From contig OZ038321.1 of the NCBI GenBank assembly GCA_964035795.1, positions 23,318,850-23,382,849 of the forward strand: a DNA stretch of 64,000 nt, written 5' to 3'. Both the position numbers and the translations under genes were made by a program. This DNA comes from Pterobdella sp. o SKG-2022 (Eukaryota > Annelida > Clitellata > Hirudinida > Piscicolidae). The notes under the pieces were generated by a model, which was not told the origin of the DNA, made no database searches, and saw only the letters and a list, made by a program, of their open reading frames with translations. Below are positions 13,445 to 25,392 of this stretch, piece after piece (within the stretch, counting starts at the first letter, position 1; every line of letters starts with the position of its first letter).

Positions 13445-16400
13445 GTTTGTATTTTAGAATTAGATTTTTTACAAATTTATCATCTACTTATATGAAAACT
13501 CAAACATGACATGTAGTTATTTGATGAAAAAAAAATTTTCAATTCCAAATGGTTTTTTGTAATTTTAAAAAAAATTTTCATTTATTTGAAATTAAATTCT
13601 TTTCTCGTGAAACCTTTTTATAAAAAAAATCTAATTAAAGAGCAAAGTTAGAGATGAATTTAAGTAAGATAATCGAGGAAAATTTTTGTTTGGTGAAATA
13701 CAATGTGAAATTCTGCTCAAAAAGTCTTCAACAACATTTGAAAAATATTAGAAAAATCAAAGACCGTGCTTATCTAAACAAGAATGTGGGCGCTTTCAAC
13801 ACTTATTTCTGCTCCTTGTAAACTTTTGGAAATTTAATTTTGTAGATTTCATTTCCAGTATATACATGTAACTGTGCAACTTATAATAATGTTTTTTATA
13901 TAAGAAAAAAACTTATTTTGATTAACATAAAATTATAACTAATTATTTTTTTCGATTCACATTTCTCAGGCTAATAATTTATAAAATCAGATTACTTTGT
14001 AAAAAAATAAATATTAAAGAATTAAAAAATTTAATTTTTCATGAATAAACTTTAAATTTTATTTGTAAAACTCCAGAAAAATTCTTTGGTGAAAATTTTA
14101 TTATATTTTATAACTATAAATGCTTATTTTTAAGCCATAAAACTTCATGCATTCTCCGCCTCTCAAAACATAATGCAAAACAATCCTTGTATTTATAAAA
14201 AGCTTTATTTATCCACATGGAAAAAAGTTGTTGTGCAAATAAATGCTTACTTACATTCACAAAAATAACTATTTTTTCACATGAAAACAATTTTTGTGTA
14301 CTTTATTGCTTCTATGAAATTCCCAAAAAAAAGTTTATTTGATTTTCATTGTATCTGGAATCTTCTTTGAGGGTCTGGAGAAAGTCTGTTCTAAACTCAT
14401 CAATCATTGTTTCAAATACGAAGATAGTTTTGTGATAAGTATTATTAGCAAGTAGTTATTTAGATTTTAATTAGAGCATAAAATCTTCATCAATGACCCA
14501 AAAATCCAAAATTGAGTGGAAGTTTATATATTTTTTGTTGCAAAAGATCAGTTGAGTTTCAGAACCATTTCACCAAGTTGTCAAGTATTTTATTAAAAAA
14601 ACTGTGTAACGTTCACAAATTAACTACAACTTGAACCTTTTCCAACACTGTCAACATCAAACATTATAAAAAAAAGATCATAAGTCATTAACTGAACTTT
14701 GAATAGTTTCTCTTAAATAATTTTGAATCTTAATCCACACCACAACGACTTGAAAGAGAATCAAAACGACTCATTAACTCATTAACTACAAACCTTCATC
14801 TAGGGAAACTTTTTGATATAAAAACATTTTTCACCTCAAATTTTCAAGTGTTTTATGTGTATCTTTGATATTTTGCATGAGTATTATTTGAAATTATACA
14901 AAAGAGTGTCGGACTGATCAATCATACTTCATCACCTTTTAATCTGGAAGTTCATTTCAAGTTTTTGAATTTAATTTATTTCATTAAATTTATTACATTT
15001 ATTTTAATTTGGAAAAGTGAAAAAATAAGAAAAATAAATGTAAAGCTTGGAGAACAAAATAAAAACAGGAAAAGGACTAATGAATTATGATAAAGTTGTA
15101 CTGTTTGAAAAATTTTTTTAAATAATATTGCATCTATAAAAAACTCATTTTTGAAAAAATAAACGAAAAACTATTGAAAAACCAGAAAAATTCGCCAAAA
15201 CAATTTCAGTCGTCACAGAGCACAACAAACCAAACATCTTTTTCAACTCACTGAGCACGATGATCGCCTGCACTCAGGGATCACCTGCACGCAGTGCTGG
15301 GCATTACGAAGAAATCCTCTATCTCATGCAACAAAAATATGCTTCGAACCGAGTTGAACAATGACAAAAACAACAATCATAACAACAACAGCAACAAAGT
15401 CAGAGAAACTGCATAACTGTAAATCCTTTCACCACCAGACTGCATATATTAAAAATCTTGAAGTGCAAACTTCATCAACTTATATAATGTGTTTCTTGAA
15501 GTTTGAAGAAAGTGATGTGGTGGATAAAACAAGTGCTATACTATTAGTTTTATTCTTCGAAAGGTTGCTGGGCAGACATTCGAGGTTGAAAGAAAAGTAA
15601 TTGAAAAGAAGTAGACGCTAAAACAAATAATAAGCGAAATTACTCGAATGAATGTATTTCTAATCCTAGCATTCTGTGAAGAGAAGGTTTTGATTGGAAA
15701 TAGAATTGGATAAGCTTTTTTGTGAGATGATTTTATAAAAGAATTGAATAAGTTTTTCTAATTCAAAATTTTAAATAAAATCTTTTTATTTTTTGATTGA
15801 AACCAAACTTTAATTTAAATTTTTTCGAAAAATGACTGAGGCATCTGAGAATTCTTTAGATTCTTGTGAAAACAAATACTTTTCAAAAAAACTAGCCGTA
15901 GGAATAATGAATTTAAACTTTAAATAAACATATCCATCAAATATCAAATTTTGCTTTTGTATACTTTGTTAAAAAATTCTTTGAAAAATTTAATTTTAAT
16001 AAACATTTGAAAGTTTCAAGTTTAATAAAATAGACAAAAACACAAAAACAACGAAGCTCATCATAGGCAGCACTTCAATTATCGGCGAAAAATCTTTGGA
16101 AAAATTTTCAATAAAAAAGAAATTAATTTTGATTAATTGCTTATCTATGAAACACAAATACAATTTTTTTATAAAATTATGAAAATAATATTATCATTAC
16201 TCAATTAGTAATACCCTTAATGATGTGAGGTTATTCATGGCTAGATTTCTTATTTACACAATTTGTTACTTTCAATTAGGATTATATGCTTTGTTTTATT
16301 ATTTATACATTTTAAAAATATATATTTTGCATTATTTCCATCATTTTATGGAATTATTTTGAAATATACAAATTCTCATTTACGATGATATTTATTTGAG

Positions 16401-18471
16401 ACGTTTCAAAATAATCTCATTGCATTATCCGCTGTTACTGTTTTTCTTGCGAAGATCTTGCAACTTCAACTGAGCTTACATCAAACCCTATCATGTTTGG
16501 CATTCATAATTTTGAAGTTCGTCTTATTATTTATTTCTTCTGTATTAACTTTATTCTCTTTGTTTTTCAAATTCAATATTGTTTATTGCTATTTTTCATC
16601 ATTGCTTTTCTTCTATTCATTTTTTTTTTAAATTAATATTTTTTTGTCCTATTTCAATGTTTTATTATTTCACTATTTTTTAAAATTGATTCAAAAGATT
16701 TTTCCATTTTTATTGAATTTAATCAAGTTTCTCATACATATAAAGCTGGAAGTGTATTCTGATTTTGCTAATTCGAAAAAGTAAAATTTTAAAACAAAAA
16801 AAAAATTTACAAAAAAAAATGATGGAAATCTAAACTAAATATGGATCAAAAACAAACGAAAAAGTAAAAAACCCCTTATAACAAAAAAATTAATAGCAAA
16901 AATAACAACTAAAAATAGAAAATATAACAAGAAACATCATTAAACGGTAGTCGAAACAATAGTGAACAATAAAACTGAAAATAGCAAACGAAATAAACTA
17001 TTCACAAATCATATCCAACACTCATTTTACCGTTATGAAAAGTACTCCGTGAATGAAAACAACAGATAATATTCTCATCAGTTCATTATAACATATAAAT
17101 AATTCGGTTATTTTTATCAAACCTCTGTTATTAACTGTAATCACACTTCGAAAAAAATCTTGTTATACAGATCAAAACTTTGTACAAGATTTCGTTATAA
17201 AAATAGAGTTTTCTAAATTTTTTAATATTGTTCAGTTTTCAAGGCATTCGATACAACCATGAAGTTTTGCGAGTTCAAGTTTACCATTCAAGTTTCCCAA
17301 AACATCCGTCTATCTCTCCGCTTATATAGGTCTCGAAGCTCTAGAATAAAAAAAAACAAAATTTATTTTTGATCATTCATTATTTTTTATTTTTTGGTGT
17401 GCATAATTTATTTCACCGAAGAAATTTTGCATATTTTTCTTTTCTTAAAAACTTTATTTTTTTCTGTTTTTTCAAAAAAAATAAAAATTTTTTAAAGTTG
17501 ATTTTGATGCAATATCTCCATTATATTTTCCTGGTTTGTGTTCATAAGGAAAATCAAGTTCCCAGTTTAGAGTATTGATTCCCTATAATTTAGATTCACA
17601 ATTTCAGTGCAAGTTTCATCAGGTTCATACATTCAGTTTATTGCACAAATATTTAGTTTCTGTATCATTTATTTCCATATTGTGGTTTCACACTCAAGTT
17701 TAATTTCTATATAAATTATTATTAGTTCTGTTGTAGTCTTGAAACTCACTGGCTCAAACATCACTATGAAGTTTATTGTTGTTCTTTGTTCTATAATGAC
17801 AATAACAGAAACTGCTCAAAACTTCAAAACATGCACACACACGGATTTAAAAAAACTTTAATTGAAAGAAGCAAAATTATTGCGACAATAAAACAAATTA
17901 AAGGTGAGGAGTAAAAAAGTCATTTTAGACAATATAACATAATTAACTTTTTCAAGTAAAAACAGATAAATTTGTTTTTCGAAGGTATCGTGCATGAAGT
18001 AATAAAATGAAGAAAAATTCAAACAAAAAAAGCAGTTTAATTCTTTTAAAAAAGTGTAAGCGAAAACTCTAATTTTATTTAGAAATAATTTTAAAAAACA
18101 AAGGTTTTTAAAATAAATTTTTTTTCAGTTTTGAAAAGCTTTTTGATGATTTCATGTTTCATTTACTAAAAGATATTTTTATGGTTTTGAAGTCTTTTGT
18201 TATAAAAGAAAACGTTTCAATTGTTCCCGAATCACCAATACAATCGGGTTTTTGCGAGTATTTTTTTGATAAAAATGTTAAAAAATTGAAAAAAAAAAAA
18301 TAATAATTTTTTTTATTCCGATTTGTTAGAATTTTGACTTCTTCAATTTCTGGAAATAATCTCGAGAAATAAAAAGCAAAAACAAGGCATTGGTGATGGA
18401 GTCTGTTATGAAAAGGTTTCTTACTTTTTTGCAAAAATTGGAAAAATTATTGACCTACGAGAGACTGGTCA
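13445..18471. other. AT-rich DNA with isolated coding-like segments
   Basis: Mostly AT-rich with homopolymer A/T runs. Two segments look coding but cannot be built into a gene: 13750-13820 (reads KDRAYLNKNVGAFNTYFCSL then a stop) and 15210-15363 (listed separately). A short minus-strand frame near 14340-14440 (FETMIDEFRTDFLQTLKED) is also coding-like. No RNA gene or intact mobile element seen. Confidence 0.4.
15210..15363 (+). CDS. Possible terminal exon of an unknown gene
   Basis: A segment noticeably richer in GC than its surroundings, preceded by a plausible acceptor (CAATTTCAG ending about 15209). It reads VVTEHNKPNIFFNSLSTM, then IACTQGSPARSAGHYEEI, and ends at TGA 15361-15363. Composition and codons look coding and the acceptor phase is consistent. 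I found no partner exon nearby and recognise no family. It could be the last exon of a gene whose other exons are diverged or distant. Confidence 0.35.
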
Positions 18472-18640
18472 ACGTATTTTCTATTTAGTTTTAAATGAAA
18501 ATTCATGAACACAGACTATTTAATGAAGTAGCTAGTTTTTGCTGTTAAAGTTGATTTGTATTTAATATGTCATTGTGATCAAATCAACTTTAACAGCAAA
18601 AACTATCTATTTCAACATTTTAAACTAAATTGAAAACACG
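18472..18640. repeat. Hairpin element with perfect 24-bp arms
   Basis: The arm 18534-18557 (begins AGTTTTTGCTGTTAAAG) is the exact reverse complement of 18581-18604, around a 23-bp loop. Weaker pairing continues outward (18472-18500 against about 18611-18640). The loop sequence TATTTAATATGTCATTGTGA is repeated directly at about 18647-18666, beyond the right arm. Likely a foldback MITE-like element. Confidence 0.7.
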
Positions 18641-18664
18641 TATTTGTATTTAATATGTCATTGT

Positions 18665-19320
18665 GAAAAACCCCAACAGAACAGCGATCATTATTTATGT
18701 TCACTTCAAAAGCTTTCTATTCGGTACACCAAGAAATGCTGATGAGAATCCTGAAGTCATATGATACCCACCAAGGCTGCTGAAAGCAATTGCTAAATGT
18801 ACGAGAATACCAAAGCTAAAATGATTACCCCTGATGGAGAGATAGATTTTTTCGAGGTAAAAGCCGGTGTGTTACAAGGTGATACTTTAGCGATTTAGTG
18901 CAATTGTTACAAAGTGATACTTTGCAATCGTACTAGGCTTTGTCAAACGAGAAACTTACAGAGATAGAAAAGATGAACTTGGGTTCAAGCTGAAAAAGCG
19001 AAAAAATAGCAGACATCCGGCAATGACAATAGCTGACTTGGACTCCCCTGATGACATTGCTTTGATCGCTGAAGGAATGGATCAAGCACAAGAAGTGTTT
19101 ACAAGGTAAGAATAGCAAGCAAGAAAACTCGGCTAGTACTGCAACTCCAAGAAAACGGAAATGCAAGTTTTCAACCAGAAAGCACCGGTTTTAGTGAAAG
19201 CAAAAGATGGAAAAAAATGAAGATAGATACAAGTTTGAAGTAGCTCGGTGCATGGATCGAGAGTACTGAAAAAAACGTAGCAGTGCGTAAAACGTTATCA
19301 TGGTGCGCGTGTCACAAGCC
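18665..19320 (+). pseudogene. LINE reverse-transcriptase fragment
   Basis: Broken frames of a non-LTR retrotransposon RT in order: a palm segment around 18710-18760 (SVHQEMLMRILKSY), a KMITPDGEIDFFEVK and AGVLQGDTL segment (about 18820-18890), then LGFKLKKRKNSRHPAMTIADLDSPDDIALI (about 18970-19070; SPDD sits where active copies have YADD), and LKYLGAWI near 19235. Several frameshifts and stops. It is cut off at both ends and followed at once by a SINE core copy. Confidence 0.8.
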
Positions 19321-19344
19321 CAAAGAAGTATGTTATAATGATCC

Positions 19345-19412
19345 ACACGGAAAAGCGCCCTGTGAAACCAATCAAATGCGCAACCGAAACCCAGATAGAG
19401 GCGATCAAATAG
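19345..19412 (+). repeat. SINE core copy
   Basis: Shares GCGCCCTGTGAAACC, AATCAA and GCGCAAC with 33380-33450 (+) and the complements of 44634-44675 and 49972-50012. No tRNA-like head here. It directly follows the LINE fragment, so it may be a truncated SINE inserted there, or a 3' tail shared with the LINE. Confidence 0.6.
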
Positions 19413-20049
19413 TCGACTTACTCTCATTGTGGTATTAAATATATATAGTATATATATAAATATATAACACTAATTTATGAGTTTAAAACTGAAAAATAGA
19501 ATCTTTTCATGACTGTTGATAATACACCAAAAACTTTTTCAATTTCGAAGATTATCGATTAAAAGTAGAAATAAGAAAACACATAAGTTGAAGATGAAAA
19601 GCCTTCATCTAATTAATTCCAGGTCTGCCTTACTTCTGGCTTGAAAAAAGAGCTGAGTTTAAGAGATGCATTCGTTATTGGTAACATTTTCTGAAAAAAA
19701 TTTGAAATTTTTAGTTCCAAATTTCAAAATTCATGTAGTCTTTTGAAAGTTTATGCAGTATGTTTTCCAGGCCTTACAAGACTTTTCAAACAAGGTTTTT
19801 TCAGCACTTTGAAAGTAAAAACAAAACTTTTGAACAAAAGTTATTCAACCACAGTCCTAAATTAACTTTCGTACAATAATGAAAATTCCAGCAAAACCTG
19901 GAACCTCAGCAACAACAAGATGTAACTTGAGTAGGTCCCAGTGATTATAAATCTGCGTTAGTGAATTTTGTGTTCGATATAATTATTATGATGAGAATTT
20001 TGATTCATTTTTGTTATATGAATGGTATTATGAAAATTATTTGAAGTTT

Positions 20050-20169
20050 GAATATAATTTCAGAACACTAGTAAGTTTATTAAGATACGAAGCTTTTCGT
20101 TAAGTACGTAAAATTTTCAAGTATGAGAAACCGTTTTATTGATATCAATAGTGTTCTGAAATTATATTC
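20050..20169. mobile_element. MITE-like element with perfect 21-bp inverted ends
   Basis: GAATATAATTTCAGAACACTA at 20050-20070 is exactly mirrored at 20149-20169. The interior contains the GAAGCTTTTCGT motif shared with other small elements in the window. No coding. The size and perfect terminal inverted repeats fit a non-autonomous DNA transposon of recent origin. Confidence 0.75.
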
Positions 20170-22440
20170 ATTTTACGGTTTGGCTTTTGAAAAAATCATT
20201 ATATTTGAAGTTTATTGAAAATAACTGCAAAAAATGTAGTTTTGTGTGAAAGAAATTTTTTTGGAAGATAATTTATCGATTAGTTACATTAGAATGCCTT
20301 TGCTTTTCAAAATTTTATCTTTAGTAATTTTCAAGTCAGGGTATGATGAAATTATTTTGGTTTTTTCAAAATTAATTATGTTTTTTGTGTTAAGGTTTCA
20401 GTTATAAAACCTTATACAATACAATACAATGTAACACCATTGGGTTAAATGGCGTGAACTCCAAGAGTTTCTAGGCCACACTGGTAATGTAGATGATGAA
20501 GATTATTGTTGTTATTATTATTTTTCTTATTATTATTTTTATTTGTCAAAATATTATTTTTAAAAATATTAGATAGATTCATGATTTGTATTTTCAGAGA
20601 AACTACTTATTGAGAATATATTGTGATACATCTAAGAGATTACTTTTTTACTTTTAACTTTCAACAGCATACACCAGCGCTGTGCACGTTTGTTCGCCTT
20701 CCAACAAATTATTTATTATCCTCATTATTATTATTATTTTATTTTATCTATTTTATAATAGTTCTATTGATTATTATTTTTTGTTTAATTATTGATTGAA
20801 TTAAATATTACAATTAGGTATTATTATAACTGAGATCCTAACAGTTTATTGATAATAAAAGGAAATCTTTTATACTAGGCTTATTTTATTTAAATTTTAT
20901 TTTTTTATAATTTTGAACAATTCTGTTTTAATTAAACTTTACTTTTGAATTTATTTTATTCTTATCTTTCTACACTTTTATTTTTCTATCATTTTGAACA
21001 ATTCTGTAATTATGGAATTCATTTTTAAAAATATTTTCAATTCTTTTTCATGTTAACTGCTATTTACACTGTTTCCTTCTTGTTTTTACTGGGTCAAAAT
21101 ACATGCCTAATTAGTTTTTGCAAAATTTTTTTTTTATTTTTTTAATGAATTATTGTTTTTTTTTCGTTTTTATCAAACATTGCTCGACTGATAAATAAAT
21201 TTTTTTAACTAAAAAACTTTTAATTAATTTAGTTTTTGAAGTATATTTGTTTTAATATTTTGAAAAAATTTTTTTTTTAATAAAACTTCATATTTATATT
21301 TATCAGTTTTTTATATTTAATATTAATTTTAAAAAGCGTTTTTTTTTATATCTCATTTATCAATTTTTTTATTATTCTATGTTTATCTATATTTTTCTAT
21401 TATTCTATATTTATCCACGAAAATACTTTTAGTATGTCTTTAATTATGAATTTCTTCCATTTTTCATATTTATCCACAATATTATTGTTATGTCTTGGAA
21501 CAATCAAAACAGGATTAGAACGACATGCAATAAGATAATTCGATTATTCACGCTATAACTTGCCTTTATAAATTTTTTTTTCAGATTTCACTATTATTTT
21601 TAAGTTCAAATCGACCTGGGTTTCATATTTTATTTGTTTTTGTTTATAGTTTTTTGATTGAAAAATATTTTTTTACTGATGAAAATTGTTTTATAAGTAA
21701 CTCAATCATTTATTTTTTCCAGCGTCACTTTTTTAATTGCTTGGTATTGTATCTTGAAAACTGTTTAATAAATTATTTTCTCAAAAGCTTTAGTTTGTAT
21801 TTTTCAAAAAATTTCCATATTTTATTGGAAATCTCAAATTTTATTTGAATCTATTGTCTCATCGCCGGATATTGACTCTCCACCGATTGGTTTACTCCCT
21901 AAGTCCATTTGATAAACACTCATAGATCTTCTGAAACTTGAAAAACCAATGATGTTAAGTTCCAATCAGTCAATATTAAATGTATCAAAAGCAAGCACAA
22001 AAGTTGGTTAACCAGAGTTTGCCACTTTTGTCCATTCATAATTAGATGGTGGCTAATTTTGTTTCACTCTTGGGTCCTTTTGTGCTTACTTTAACAAAAA
22101 TATTAAATTTAGGAAAGATTTTCTGTTTATTTAGAATAAAGTCAAGTTTTTGATATTACAAGATTTGTATATGGCGCAACTTACAAACAAGCTTTGCTTA
22201 AGAAGCACTCAAAATTTGTGAAGAATTTTGAATGAGAAAAGCCGTGGTGTAATCTTATGACTTTATTTGAAATTAATTTGATATAATTCATCAAATAAAT
22301 TATACTATTTAATTTTTTCTATAAAAACCATATTTTGAAGGTTTACTGAACTTCCCGAATATTTTTGAACTCGCATTACCAAGTGATATATACAAACTTG
22401 ATAATGTAACTTTTCAGAGACATCGTATGTATTTTTCTTC
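20170..22440. other. AT-rich intergenic DNA, nothing supported
   Basis: Long T- and A-rich stretches, and short frames dominated by Phe, Leu, Lys and Asn. Nothing here is supported as a gene. An AGCTTT/TTATCAAG-type motif appears near 22370-22420, at the edge of the next repeat. Confidence 0.4.
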
Positions 22441-22445
22441 AATAT

Positions 22446-22583
22446 TTTGTAATGAAAAACATTAAATAAGAGAAATTTTTAATACATTTATCGAGAATCG
22501 GAAGCTATAATTTTCGATAAGTTTAGCCTTATCATAAAACGTTAGCAAAAAAAATTAAATCGTAACTAGTTACGATTTTATTT
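22446..22583 (-). repeat. Dispersed ~130-bp repeat, copy B
   Basis: Reverse complement of copy A at 4222-4346 with only scattered differences over about 125 bp, including the GATAAGGCTAAACTTATC hairpin and the adjoining CGTAACTAGTTACG palindrome. It is flanked on both sides by versions of the TTATCAAG/ACTTGATAAT motif (22370-22415 and 22590-22625). That may mark the ends of a larger element of about 250 bp. Confidence 0.7.
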
Positions 22584-23549
22584 TTTAAAAACTTGATAAT
22601 ATGATTTCGGCTTACAAAAAGCTTCGTCAAATTAATAAACTGTAAAAATAGGTTTTTATGTTTAATGTTTAATTTTTCAAAATTCATAATTTTTGCTTCA
22701 TTACAACATCTATAGTCTAAAACGTACAACATTCACTTCCTTTTTACCTATAAGTTTTTAGTAGCGCAAAACCAATTGAAGCAAAACTTGACATTTTGAT
22801 TGAGTCAAAATTTTTATTGAGTGTCATAATTAACTTTCTTTCTTCAGTGTTGGAGAATACCTCCGTGAAGCATAAAAATGCAATCACACGTGTTGAAACA
22901 AAGCTTCACGATATCTAATACATATTATCTTCATTTAACTTTTAGAAAGATGTAGAAGTTACTATTATAGTTACATTAAAATGATGTGAGAAAAATATCG
23001 AAAAGCTTTGTTTTAAAAAATGTATAAAATTCTGTGCTCTTTACTAAAATTTTTAAAACTAAAATTCATAAAATGTACCTTGCTATTTCATATACTAATC
23101 TTCTTTAGCCAAAGTGAATAATGCAAATTATTTGAAAAAATGATTTGCATATATATAATAATGCAATAATTATATATATATAATATAATATATATAATTA
23201 TTTGAAAAAATAATTTGCATTATTTAAATTAAGTTCTTTATGGCATATAATGTTGAAGGGAATTAAATAAGAAAATCCTGAAACAACAAAATGAAGGAAA
23301 AATGATGGAGCCAGACTGAGTCCATTAAAAAATCTTTTACACTCTGAAAACGATATCAAATTTCAACATATCATAAAGCCTTCTTTTACACATCCCTCGT
23401 TTACTCAAAATAGTAGTAAATTGTTCTACTTTTAATGAAAAATGTTATCAATAAAACAGATTTTTTAGATTTCATTATGAAATTATCTTTTTTTAGATAC
23501 TTAGAAAAATAAATAATCTATAAAAAATTCAAAAAAAATGTTTTGACTT

Positions 23550-24234
23550 TCTAGACTTCAATGAAATCCTCAACCTAGACGGAAACTTTTCAAAACATAG
23601 CATTCCTCTCGCACAGTAAAGGAAACCTCAATGTAACACCATTGCAAAGTCTTAAAGCAATTATAGCAGTCTACTAAATTCATTTGAGATGCCACACACT
23701 ACCTGTTTATAACAGACTATGCAATCAGATGTACCATAGAGAAATAAACTTCAAGTGGTTCCTCTCTTGTTCAACCCAATGTTCCAAGTGAAAATTGAGA
23801 GTATTAATTTATTTTCCTTTCAATCTTCATTGAATGTTTTCACTCTAGAAAAAGCTACAAGCGCTGAACTCAAAAATATATATGACAGACTAAAACGGCG
23901 ATATCATCCTTTTTTGCCTTTTGAGAAAGCTAAATAATCGATGCATAAGGATGGTTAGGTAGCTAACGATAAAAAAAATATATAACAATAAATCAAAACT
24001 ATCCAAAATCTAATATATTAAATAATAAACTTTCACAAAAAATATTAGATTTTTTACCCAATTAAAAAGATTTTGATATAGAAACTGGAAAAGCTTAGTT
24101 AGCAAATAGTTGACGATATGTTTGAAAAAGAGCTAAAACTGCCCTCAATGACAGAACATTTTGAAAAGACAGTGATAAGTTTGAATGCGGTAGATATCAG
24201 TGATGAACGCGGCTATGATTCGATTGAATACTAA
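23550..24234 (+). CDS. Coding-like exon cluster of unknown identity
   Basis: Three plus-strand segments look coding. 23552-23619 reads LDFNEILNLDGNFSKHSIPL and ends at a GTAAAG donor. 23853-23934 follows a CTCTAG acceptor and reads KATSAELKNIYDRLKRRYHP to a stop. 24105-24234 follows an AATAG acceptor and reads DDMFEKELKLPSMTEHFEKT, then VISLNAVDISDERGYDSIEY, to a stop. Charged, non-repetitive composition unlike the surrounding DNA supports coding. The phases do not give one clean transcript because the second segment ends in a stop with no donor, so it may be two genes or a decayed one. Family not recognised. Confidence 0.35.
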
Positions 24235-25392
24235 GTAGACTATCCTGCTAAATAATGTTACAGAAGGCAAATATTTTTAACATAACTTTCACGAAGCTTT
24301 TTATGGCATTTTTTACATTTAGAAACATAAATCATAAAATGAAGAAAATTTCACATTATATCATTAGTTTTTAAATTCCTTGTGAATCAGTTAAATGGAT
24401 GAATAATATTTTCATATTTTTACCATATTTTTTTCGAGAAAAAAATGTCAAAATCAAAAAGCCATTTTTTGGTCAAAAGGAATAAAACCACTATTTTGAA
24501 ACAATCGTTTTGATTAACTTTTTATGTGAAGTATTTAAATCTCATAAATAGACCCTCGTGAAAAATTTAAGAAGCACGTGATGGTGGCTTTGTAGACATG
24601 GGTGACATTTAGAACAAAATTTATCCGATCTTTTGTCTGTATGATTACATTTTTATGGCTTAATAACACATAATAAAAATAACGATAGACGAACTAAATG
24701 TTAATTTTCGCTTGCAGCTATAGCTTTTGTCTATAACATATCGTGCCTTCATTTGATTGGTCAAAAAATTGGCTGAGTTTTTAAAAGTTTTATAAACAAA
24801 AAATTTTATTTAAATTTTTTTCTTTTAGTTTTTAAATTTAAAATTTTCATTCATTTTTTAAAACTTCAAATTTTTTGTGTTGTTAGGACTTTGCTTATTA
24901 GTTATTACCTCGAAACGAAACGTAAATATAACCACTTACGAAAAGTATGTTTTTTTACTTTTAAATACAGTTTTTCGAGTTAAAAGCCAAAAAAATAAGT
25001 TTGTTACAAATTTTAGTTCAAATTAAATTAATTTAGTTACAAGTAAGATTATAGCAGCATAATTTTCAAAAGTTTCTAGACCACTAGGTATTATAAACTG
25101 ACTAAATTGGTTACATGTAAAATAAAACATGCGATAGTTCAAGTAAAGTATAATTTAATCCAATTCATTTTTTCAAAAATTTTATAATTAACATTAAAAA
25201 CTCAATTTTGAATTTAAAATTTTACCGCTTTTTTCATTAAACTAAATACAGCCAGTAATGTATTAAATTGTGTTTTTTCTTCTTACATTTATTAAGTTAT
25301 TTTAAAAAATATATAAATTTGAATTAGTATTAAAAAATTAGTTTAGAATTTATAGAACACTCCTCAACATCATCGTGATCATAAACGACCAG

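Noticed and set aside
20451..20700. Possible LINE or exon pieces (GGCGTGAACTCCAAGAG and CAGCGCTGTGCACG blocks)
   Set aside because: Too short, with stops in all frames and no second copy in the window.
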